From assembly GCA_964217345.1 (NCBI GenBank), contig CAXPJI010000004.1:1-11793 (forward strand): a DNA stretch of 11,793 bases, read 5' to 3'. The notes below the pieces were generated by a model, which was not told where the DNA came from, made no database searches, and worked only from the letters and a program-made list of their open reading frames with translations. Of this stretch, positions 6,422 through 11,793 are shown piece after piece. This DNA comes from UBA3478 sp964217345. GTDB lineage: Bacteria > Bacteroidota > Bacteroidia > Flavobacteriales > Flavobacteriaceae. Numbering within the stretch: the first letter of the stretch is position 1; each line of letters starts with the position of its first letter. A program made the position numbers and the translations under genes.

Positions 6422-8193
6422 TACTCAATTTTTAAATCAAAAGGCAAGCGCACCTGAATGCGATTATAACCATGGTTTTCACCACCCACCGTTTCCCAAA
6501 AATTCAGGTAATCAGAAACAATGCTAGGAAGTTTTGATGAAATAATCGAAAGACTTGCTGCAGGTAAATCTCCCAACAAGCGCTCAAAATCAGATTTATA
6601 TCTAGGATATTCTCTTAACTTAAATTCATCAATTGCTGCAAGTTCAGCTGCCTTATTGATGGCATCATCGAGCGTTCCTATTTCATCAACAAGACCGAGC
6701 TCTAACGCTTTTGGAGCGAGATAAACGCGTCCTTGTGCAATTGCATCTACAGATTCGATAGACATGGATCGACCCGAAGCTACGCGTTCTAAGAAAGTCT
6801 GATAAGTCTGTTCAATTCCTTCCGTTAGCTCTGCTCGAAAAGTATCACTAAGCGGTCGTAGGGGCGAATAGGTCGCCGAACGCTCATGAGTACTTAGGGT
6901 ATACGAAGAAACACCCCACTGCTCAGCAAGTTCTGAGGCGTTCGGCAAAGTACCAAAAACACCAATAGAACCTGTGATAGAGGTCGGTTGCGCAATGATA
7001 TAGGTTGCCGGGGTAGCAATATAATAACCCCCTGAAGCGGCGACATCAGAAATAGAAACCACTACAGGTTTTTCCTTGGCTGTTTTTTCAACTTCACGCC
7101 AAATGAGATCAGAAGTAAGTGCACTACCTCCCGGAGAATTAATGCGAAGTACTACTGCCTTAATGTTTCGATCCTCTCGAGCACTTTGTAAAGCTTTATT
7201 CATGGTTTCTTGACCCATGATCGTAGGGGATCCCTCACCGTATAAAATACTCCCTTGTGCATAAACAAGTGCAATTCGATCAGAAGAATCGATTGGTGTT
7301 GATTTAATCGTCTTAAAATAAGAACTAGACGAAATGATATTCAATTTCGAGGATGCACTTAAGTCATTTTTAGAAGCACCGACCGCGCGTTTTAACGCGT
7401 CTTCATACTGATCTTCATAAATCAGACCTCCGATCAAGCCTAGTTCCTTTGCCTCTTCTAAATCACGAGTTGCCAAATCATTTACCCAACCTTCGAAATC
7501 AGCTTTTGAAACCTCTAATTGATCGGCCATTTGGGCTCCAACCTCGTCCCACAAACCATCGATTAACTCCTGAATTTGTTCAATATTTTCCTTTGATGGG
7601 GCATCATTAAGGTAAGGTTCTACCGCTGCTTTGTATTTACCATGTCGAATCACCTCCATACGCAGTCCTGACTTTTCCTGAAATGATTTATAGTAGGTGA
7701 GTTCTGACGAAAGGCCACGCAAATCAACAAAGCCGGTCGGAGTTACAAATAAACTATCCACCACAGAGGATAAGTAAAACGATTTCTGAGAGTACGAATC
7801 TCCATAGGCGTAGATGAACTTGCCCGAACTTTTAAATTCAATGAGCGCATTTCGTAAGGTCTCAGCTTGACTCCATCCCCCAAGAAAAAAGGGAGTTTCA
7901 AAGCTAATACCTGAAATACGATCATCTTCGGCGGCGGCCTGAACAGCTGAAACTACCTCATCTAATGCAATCGTTTCTTCGAAAAACACAGAAAATGGAT
8001 CATCCCCAGATCCTCCCTTGTAATCTACAATAGGTCTATTTAAAGCTATTTTTAAGACAGAGGCATTAGCAACGGAAGGAGCAACATCGGCGCTTCCTAA
8101 ACCAGCGATAATTAGGACTAAAACAATACCCATAAACCAGAAGGCGGCAATAACTGCGAAGAAAGAAGCAATAAAACGTTTAAAAAAATTCAT
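6421..8193 (-). CDS. sppA: Signal peptide peptidase SppA, 67K type
   Basis: SppA is a membrane-anchored serine protease with a Ser/Lys dyad that cuts signal peptides left after secretion and some other membrane peptides. The 590 residues match the long two-domain form. One N-terminal membrane segment (about 7-32) is followed by tandem ClpP/crotonase-fold repeats of about 45-275 and 300-525. The catalytic lysine is Lys188 in KYKAAVEP and the serine is Ser387 in DVAASGGYY. Their 199-residue separation is close to the 200 of E. coli (209/409), so the enzyme should be active. INSPGGSALTSD at 351-362 is the conserved strand-turn before the active serine. It is the first gene of a probable two-gene unit with the coupled yhhQ-like gene and is divergent from folK across 63 bp. 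The ATG at 8193 gives the usual short positively charged start before the membrane anchor. Confidence 0.95.
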   Translation of the reverse strand: MNFFKRFIASFFAVIAAFWFMGIVLVLIIAGLGSADVAPSVANASVLKIALNRPIVDYKGGSGDDPFSVFFEETIALDEVVSAVQAAAEDDRISGISFETPFFLGGWSQAETLRNALIEFKSSGKFIYAYGDSYSQKSFYLSSVVDSLFVTPTGFVDLRGLSSELTYYKSFQEKSGLRMEVIRHGKYKAAVEPYLNDAPSKENIEQIQELIDGLWDEVGAQMADQLEVSKADFEGWVNDLATRDLEEAKELGLIGGLIYEDQYEDALKRAVGASKNDLSASSKLNIISSSSYFKTIKSTPIDSSDRIALVYAQGSILYGEGSPTIMGQETMNKALQSAREDRNIKAVVLRINSPGGSALTSDLIWREVEKTAKEKPVVVSISDVAASGGYYIATPATYIIAQPTSITGSIGVFGTLPNASELAEQWGVSSYTLSTHERSATYSPLRPLSDTFRAELTEGIEQTYQTFLERVASGRSMSIESVDAIAQGRVYLAPKALELGLVDEIGTLDDAINKAAELAAIDEFKLREYPRYKSDFERLLGDLPAASLSIISSKLPSIVSDYLNFWETVGGENHGYNRIQVRLPFDLKIE

Positions 8194-8213
8194 AGCACTA
8201 ACGTTTAAAGCCT

Positions 8214-8221
8214 TAAAGATA
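8214..8221 (-). promoter_or_regulatory. Possible -7 box of sppA
   Basis: On the minus strand this reads TATCTTTA, one base from TAnnTTTG, and ends 20 bp before the sppA ATG. It is the same octamer at nearly the same distance as the one before clpP. No -33 TTG is seen at the usual spacing, so support is limited. Confidence 0.35.
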
Positions 8222-8242
8222 CTGAAAGTTGAAGCCTTTTTG

Positions 8243-8250
8243 TACTTTCG
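8243..8250 (+). promoter_or_regulatory. Possible -7 box of folK, very close to the start codon
   Basis: TACTTTCG resembles TAnnTTTG with one mismatch and ends only 6 bp before the folK ATG at 8257. If used, the transcript would begin within a few bases of the start codon, making it leaderless or nearly so. The only nearby TTG (8229-8231) is too close to be a standard -33 element. Confidence 0.3.
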
Positions 8251-8256
8251 AAGGCC

Positions 8257-9429
8257 ATGAGAACTAGCACCTACTATATTGGGATTGGCAGTAATGAAGG
8301 AGATCGACTACTCTACCTTCAAAAGGCATTATTTAGCATATCGGATCAGCTAGGAATCATTCGATCTGTATCCTCAGTTTATGAAAGTCCTGCACTCGGT
8401 TTTGAAGGTGAAAACTTTCTGAATGCATGTTTGGAGTTAGAAAGTGAATTTACTCCAGAGAGATTGTTACAAGCCTGTTTAGACCTGGAGAAAACTTATG
8501 GAAGAATACGATTAGGAAAGGGATACGCCAATAGACCGTTAGATATTGATTTACTGATGGGCCCTGTAGCCCTTAATACACCTTCACTTGAGTTACCTCA
8601 TCCGAGAATGAATCATCGCCGTTTCGTCATCGAACCTCTTTGTGAAATTGCACCGCACCTAGAAATCGCCAATCAATCAATTAAGGAGGTGAGAAAAATG
8701 CTAGAAAAAGATCCTTCTCAGCCCATCTCAAAAACTAAGACTAGTTTAGTACGAAACAAAAAAGAACTCTGGCATACGAGCAAAAACGTAGTATTAGAAG
8801 GTTGTATCGGGGTAGGAAAAAGTACGCTATGCAAAGCGATTGCAGAGCGTTACGAACTAAGCTCAAGATATGAGCGATTCGACGAAAACCCTTATTTGGA
8901 GTCTTTTTACAAAGACCCTAAGGCCTATGCATTACCTGTCGAATTACACTTTTTACTCGATCGATTTGACGCCTTAAAAACCAACCAAGCCGCTGAAGGT
9001 TCAGTTAGTGACTATCACCTATCAAAGTCGTTACTTTTTGCCAAAAACAATTTGAACGAAATAGATTTCGAACTTTTTAGTCGCTACTATCGGTGGAGTG
9101 AACGACTGCTGAAAGCTCCAGGACTTTACGTTCTTCTTGAAAATAGCCTCGATCGAATCCTCGAAAACATAAAAAAAAGAGGACGTAGTTACGAGCAAAA
9201 TATTGATCCAGAATATCTGAGATCCATAACTAAGGGATATCAAGATTTTATCAAAAGACAAAAACGATGGAATATTCTGGTTATCGATCTCAGTCTACTC
9301 CCGAGTTACGAAGATCCTAGTTTCTTTGATACCGTTACTGAACGAATCGAGGATGCACTACTCGAAGTTCACTGGAAAAAACAAACCAAGAAAATTGCCA
9401 GAACTAAAAAAGGACTAACACTTTTTTAA
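8257..9429 (+). CDS. folK: Fused FolK (HPPK) and deoxynucleoside kinase
   Basis: The N-terminal half is 6-hydroxymethyl-dihydropterin pyrophosphokinase, which moves pyrophosphate from ATP to the pterin in folate synthesis. It has GIGSNEGDR (9-17), the ESPALGFEGENFLNACLELE region (43-62) and RPLDIDLL (93-100); Asp96 and Asp98 match the Mg-binding pair of E. coli FolK (95/97). After a linker (about 148-174) comes a deoxynucleoside kinase domain with P-loop EGCIGVGKST (181-190), a DENPYL motif (209-214), SDYHLSKSLLFAK (251-263) and an arginine-rich lid KKRGRSYEQN (306-315). This fusion is known in aquatic Bacteroidota, where the kinase half is reported to prefer deoxyadenosine; I infer the same here. 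It would pair folate synthesis with purine deoxynucleoside salvage in one cytoplasmic polypeptide. Both halves look intact. It is followed by a strong terminator. Confidence 0.93.
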   Translation: MRTSTYYIGIGSNEGDRLLYLQKALFSISDQLGIIRSVSSVYESPALGFEGENFLNACLELESEFTPERLLQACLDLEKTYGRIRLGKGYANRPLDIDLLMGPVALNTPSLELPHPRMNHRRFVIEPLCEIAPHLEIANQSIKEVRKMLEKDPSQPISKTKTSLVRNKKELWHTSKNVVLEGCIGVGKSTLCKAIAERYELSSRYERFDENPYLESFYKDPKAYALPVELHFLLDRFDALKTNQAAEGSVSDYHLSKSLLFAKNNLNEIDFELFSRYYRWSERLLKAPGLYVLLENSLDRILENIKKRGRSYEQNIDPEYLRSITKGYQDFIKRQKRWNILVIDLSLLPSYEDPSFFDTVTERIEDALLEVHWKKQTKKIARTKKGLTLF

Positions 9430-9443
9430 GAAAATAGTTGCAT

Positions 9444-9464
9444 TTAACTAAAACACTTAGTTAA
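9444..9464. repeat. Perfect AT-rich inverted repeat after folK
   Basis: The 8-base arms TTAACTAA (9444-9451) and TTAGTTAA (9457-9464) are perfect reverse complements around a five-base AACAC spacer. Related AACTAA words recur at 9485-9493. It lies 14 bp after the folK stop and 42 bp before the main terminator. With no G/C-rich stem and no U-tract it is not a good terminator; it may be a 3'-end protective hairpin, a protein site or chance in AT-rich DNA. Confidence 0.4.
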
Positions 9465-9506
9465 TTAGACTCAGCATTTTTTGCTAACTAACTCAAACTA
9501 TAAAGA

Positions 9507-9536
9507 CCCCTTCGAAGTGATTTCAAGGGGTTTTTT
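9507..9536 (+). terminator. Intrinsic terminator of folK
   Basis: The stem CCCCTT/AAGGGG (9507-9512 with 9525-9530) is extended by GAA/TTC past a single bulged C, around a GTGAT loop, and is followed by six T residues (9531-9536). This is a textbook rho-independent terminator for the + strand. The minus-strand continuation (TCTTTAT) is a weaker U-tract, so it may also stop the convergent methyltransferase transcript. The right arm contains that gene's stop codon. Confidence 0.85.
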
Positions 9537-10068
9537 GATTTTGGCTAAAACAATGCCACAAGACTACTCCTGCAGAAACCGATACGTTCAGCGAATGTTT
9601 CGTACCCCCTTGTGCAATTTCAATAACCCCATCACACTGATCAATCACCTCTTGATCAACTCCAAAAACTTCATTCCCGAAGATTAACCCATATTTTTGG
9701 TCAGATAAGGGCGTAAAATCTCCTAGGTCTGTAGCTGAAGAAGCTTGTTCAATAGCCCATATCTGGTAACCTCGTTGTTTTAGCTCGGCAATAGCTTCTA
9801 GAGTTGAAGGCCACTTACTCCATGCTACACTTTGTTCAGCACCGAGAGCTGTTTTGCGTATTTCCTTACTCGGAGGAGTTGGCGTAATTCCACATAGCAT
9901 TAACTCTTCAACCACAAAGGCATCAGAACTTCTAAAGATAGATCCCACGTTATGGGCACTTCTAACCTCATCGAGCACAACCACAAAACGTTTATCGATC
10001 GACTTAAAAGTATTGATGTCGGGTCGACCTAATGCCTGATTTTCGGTTTTAATAAAGGGAGTTTTCAT
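9523..10068 (-). CDS. TrmH-family (SPOUT) RNA 2'-O-methyltransferase
   Basis: SPOUT enzymes of this family use S-adenosylmethionine to methylate ribose 2'-OH groups in tRNA or rRNA. From the ATG at 10068 the protein is 181 residues, the size of a minimal TrmH-type catalytic domain without an extra RNA-binding domain. The three family motifs are present: motif 1 RSAHNVGSIFRSSDAF (36-51, with Asn40 and Arg46), motif 2 LIFGNEVFGV (128-137, Glu133) and motif 3 KHSLNVSVSAGVVLW (157-171), which forms the knot. The frame stays open for 27 codons upstream, but that part is antisense to the mutS start and unlike the family, so I chose 10068. The gene converges on folK, with its stop codon inside the folK terminator, and diverges from mutS by 15 bp. 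Activity is likely; whether the target is tRNA G18 or another site cannot be read from the sequence. Confidence 0.9.
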   Translation of the reverse strand: MKTPFIKTENQALGRPDINTFKSIDKRFVVVLDEVRSAHNVGSIFRSSDAFVVEELMLCGITPTPPSKEIRKTALGAEQSVAWSKWPSTLEAIAELKQRGYQIWAIEQASSATDLGDFTPLSDQKYGLIFGNEVFGVDQEVIDQCDGVIEIAQGGTKHSLNVSVSAGVVLWHCFSQNQKTP

Positions 10069-10075
10069 ATTTTCG
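10068..10075 (+). promoter_or_regulatory. Possible -7 box of mutS
   Basis: TATTTTCG is one base from TAnnTTTG and ends 8 bp before the mutS ATG, similar to the folK arrangement. It begins on the first base of the divergent methyltransferase start codon. If used, the mutS message would have almost no leader. No -33 TTG is evident. Confidence 0.3.
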
Positions 10076-10076
10076 A

Positions 10077-10084
10077 CAAAGCTA
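10077..10084 (-). promoter_or_regulatory. Putative -7 box of the RNA methyltransferase gene
   Basis: On the minus strand this is TAGCTTTG, a perfect TAnnTTTG match, ending 8 bp before the ATG at 10068. It covers the first base of the mutS start codon. Upstream on the same strand, inside mutS, lies a T-rich tract with TTG words, but not at the standard distance. Confidence 0.4.
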
Positions 10085-11748
10085 TGGCAAAAAACAAAAA
10101 GAGCACTACCCCACTGATGCAACAGTACGATGCAATAAAAGCAAAGCATCCTACCACATTACTTCTATTCAGAGTTGGAGACTTCTATGAAACCTTTGGT
10201 TCTGATGCTGAAAAAACAGCGAAAATACTGGGGATTGTTCTCACGGCTCGAAACAATGGGGGTGACCAAACTCCACTCGCTGGATTTCCGCATCACGCCT
10301 TAAATACCTATTTGTATAAGCTAGTGAAGGCCGGAGAACGAGTGGCTATCTGTGATCAATTAGAAGACGCGAGTCAAACCAAAGGAATCGTAAAAAGAGG
10401 AATCACAGAAATCATCACTCCAGGAGTCACTTATGAAAGTGAGCTACTGGATTCAAAGACGAATAATTTTTTGGCCGCTATCTATAAAGGCGAGAAGAAT
10501 TATGCATTGGCATTAGCCGATGTATCTACCGGGGAATTCTCAGTAGCTGAAGGTTCTGAATCTTATATTCTAAAATTATTAGCTCAATTTAATCCTTCTG
10601 AAATTCTTATTTCGAAGCCTCAGCGAAACCAACTTCAAGAATCGCTTCAAGGCAAACCCTTATTTACTTTAGAGTCTTGGATTTTTAGTGAGAGCTTCGC
10701 TAATGAAAAACTGTTGTCTCACTTTAAAACTCATAATCTCACTGGTTTTGGCCTAGACAATAAAATTGATAGTATCATTAGTGCAGGAGCCATTCTTCAC
10801 TACTTAAGTGAAACTCGAAATGACAAACTAGGACACATCCAGACCATTCGACGAATCAGCCCAGACGGTACACTTTGGCTAGATCATTTCAGTATTCGAA
10901 ATTTAGAACTCTTTCATCCGCTACAATCAGGAGGAACCGCACTGATTGACATTATAGATCATACGCAGACAGCCATGGGCGGTCGACTTCTAAAACGATG
11001 GATTGGTCTACCCCTTACTCATCGAGAGCATATCGAAAAGCGCCACCAAAAGGTTTCAGAGCTGCAGAAAGAAAATCTTTTTGAATCGGTTCGCACTACT
11101 ATATCTAAATGTATTGATATCGAACGAGTGGTAGCACGAATTGCAGCAGCACGTGTACATCCTAAAGAGCTTAAAGCACTGTCCTCATCTTTGCACAAGG
11201 TCTTAGAGCTATCAACACTCTTACAGTCTAATTCTTATCATTCCTCTATTGATGATCAGACAGTTATCACTATTACAGAATTACTCGATTCCTGCTTAGA
11301 AGATAACCCTCCAGTCCTAGTCTCAAAGGGAGGCGTAATTAGAACCGGAGTAAGTGAAGAACTCGATGAGCTACGATCACTGTCAGAAAAAGGTCATGAC
11401 CACCTTAATGCGTTACTCGAAAGAGAAATCGAAAAAACAGGAATTACCTCTTTAAAAATTGCATCAAATAACGTTTTCGGATATTATATCGAGGTGCGAA
11501 ACACCCATAAGGATAAAGTTCCTGAAGAGTGGATTCGAAAACAAACTCTTGTCAATGCAGAGCGCTATATCACAGAAGAACTTAAAGAATACGAAAGTAA
11601 AATCTCCTCGGCAGAGGCTCGAATTCAGATCTTAGAACAAAAACTATATTCCCAGCTTGTTGAAGACCTACAGCCTAGAATTAGTTCATTGCAGCAATTA
11701 TCTAATGAAATTGCAAGTATTGACTGTCTATCAAACTTTGCGATGTAG
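10084..11748 (+). CDS. mutS: DNA mismatch repair protein MutS, 3' end cut off by the contig end
   Basis: MutS binds mismatched or slipped bases and starts methyl- or nick-directed repair with MutL. The 554 residues cover the mismatch-recognition domain with the Phe-X-Glu motif (Phe34 and Glu36 in RVGDFYETFG), the connector domain, and the core, lever and clamp domains, including the FGYYIEVRNTHK stretch. The family is about 850-870 residues, so the Walker ATPase and dimerisation domain is missing. This is not a natural truncation: adapter sequence starts at 11756, and the TAG at 11746 stands where relatives have a hydrophobic codon in the F-x-x-(L/V)-A-K segment. The frame continues with Ala-Lys after the TAG, so a TTG-to-TAG error at 11747 is the simplest reading. 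The start MAKNKKSTTPLMQQYDAIK fits the family. It is divergent from the methyltransferase gene. Confidence 0.93.
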   Translation: MAKNKKSTTPLMQQYDAIKAKHPTTLLLFRVGDFYETFGSDAEKTAKILGIVLTARNNGGDQTPLAGFPHHALNTYLYKLVKAGERVAICDQLEDASQTKGIVKRGITEIITPGVTYESELLDSKTNNFLAAIYKGEKNYALALADVSTGEFSVAEGSESYILKLLAQFNPSEILISKPQRNQLQESLQGKPLFTLESWIFSESFANEKLLSHFKTHNLTGFGLDNKIDSIISAGAILHYLSETRNDKLGHIQTIRRISPDGTLWLDHFSIRNLELFHPLQSGGTALIDIIDHTQTAMGGRLLKRWIGLPLTHREHIEKRHQKVSELQKENLFESVRTTISKCIDIERVVARIAAARVHPKELKALSSSLHKVLELSTLLQSNSYHSSIDDQTVITITELLDSCLEDNPPVLVSKGGVIRTGVSEELDELRSLSEKGHDHLNALLEREIEKTGITSLKIASNNVFGYYIEVRNTHKDKVPEEWIRKQTLVNAERYITEELKEYESKISSAEARIQILEQKLYSQLVEDLQPRISSLQQLSNEIASIDCLSNFAM

Positions 11749-11755
11749 GCAAAGT

Positions 11756-11793
11756 AGATCGGAAGAGCACACGTCTGAACTCCAGTCACGTGA
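11756..11793. other. Illumina TruSeq adapter read-through (not genomic)
   Basis: From AGATCGGAAGAGCACACGTC at 11756 the sequence follows the standard TruSeq read-1 3' adapter for 34 bases to 11789, then gives GTGA, the position where the sample index begins. The match is complete. The first A is the A-tail ligation base, so the genomic insert ends at 11755. This is untrimmed adapter assembled onto the contig end. Confidence 0.98.

Noticed and set aside
6521..6724. 67-codon plus-strand frame inside sppA
   Set aside because: It is antisense to conserved SppA C-terminal coding sequence; Ser/Ala-rich shadow translation.
9481..9687. Plus-strand open frame of 68 codons after folK
   Set aside because: It spans the folK terminator and is antisense to the methyltransferase motif 3 region; the translation resembles no family.
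10069..10149. 27-codon extension of the methyltransferase gene, rich in Cys, Phe and Val, that could look like a membrane leader
   Set aside because: It lies wholly on the antisense strand of the mutS gap and coding start; SPOUT proteins of this type start near MKTPFIKTEN, and a membrane leader makes no sense for an RNA methyltransferase.
11735..11755. Hairpin ACTTTGC/GCAAAGT as a possible natural terminator after a short mutS
   Set aside because: The stem has only 7 bp, no U-tract follows, the right arm stops exactly at the adapter, and both arms are explained by expected codons (Phe-Ala and Ala-Lys).
1..11755. Mobile elements, CRISPR, tRNA/rRNA or a defence island
   Set aside because: No transposase, integrase, regularly spaced repeat, structured RNA signature or defence domain was seen; every gene-sized frame is a housekeeping or conserved Bacteroidota gene.

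Overview
The window looks like about 11.75 kb of chromosome from a member of the Bacteroidota, most likely a flavobacterium-like lineage. The proteins have the sequence style of that phylum: a ClpP beginning MDYGKEF, a trigger factor with a divergent PPIase domain, a FolK fused to a deoxynucleoside kinase, a bacterial GH3 protein and a DUF2797 protein. The DNA is AT-rich and densely coding. Classical Shine-Dalgarno sites are mostly absent, and several genes have TAnnTTTG-like boxes just upstream, the -7 promoter element known from this phylum. Placement below phylum is inference from protein style only.

Left block, + strand (1-3340): tig, clpP and clpX form a compact protein quality-control operon. 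Trigger factor meets nascent chains at the ribosome, and ClpXP unfolds and degrades tagged or damaged proteins. A good -7 box precedes tig.

Middle block (3358-8193): a GH3-family adenylating enzyme (-) converges on clpX. It is divergent from a DUF2797 protein (+) that has a four-cysteine cluster and, on my reading, GIY-YIG nuclease-like signature residues. DUF2797 overlaps by 8 bp, tail to tail, with a YhhQ/VUT-family (queuosine precursor) transporter (-). That gene is translationally coupled by a TAATG overlap to the upstream sppA (-), a full-length 67K-type signal peptide peptidase.

Right block (8257-11755): the folK-dNK fusion (+) ends in a strong intrinsic terminator whose hairpin contains the stop codon of the converging SPOUT RNA methyltransferase gene (-). 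That gene is divergent from mutS (+), with only 15 bp between start codons and opposing promoter-like boxes packed into that space.

The right end is not biological. Positions 11756-11793 match the Illumina TruSeq adapter plus the first index bases, so genomic sequence ends at 11755. mutS is cut there before its ATPase domain. The TAG at 11746-11748 that appears to end it lies nine to seven bases before the junction and is best explained as an error in the last bases of a read.

I found no mobile element, CRISPR array, rRNA, tRNA or defence system. Apart from the adapter this is ordinary housekeeping chromosome. The least understood parts are the divergent GH3/DUF2797 pair and the compressed divergent and convergent junctions. 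No gene-free stretch exceeds 100 bases.
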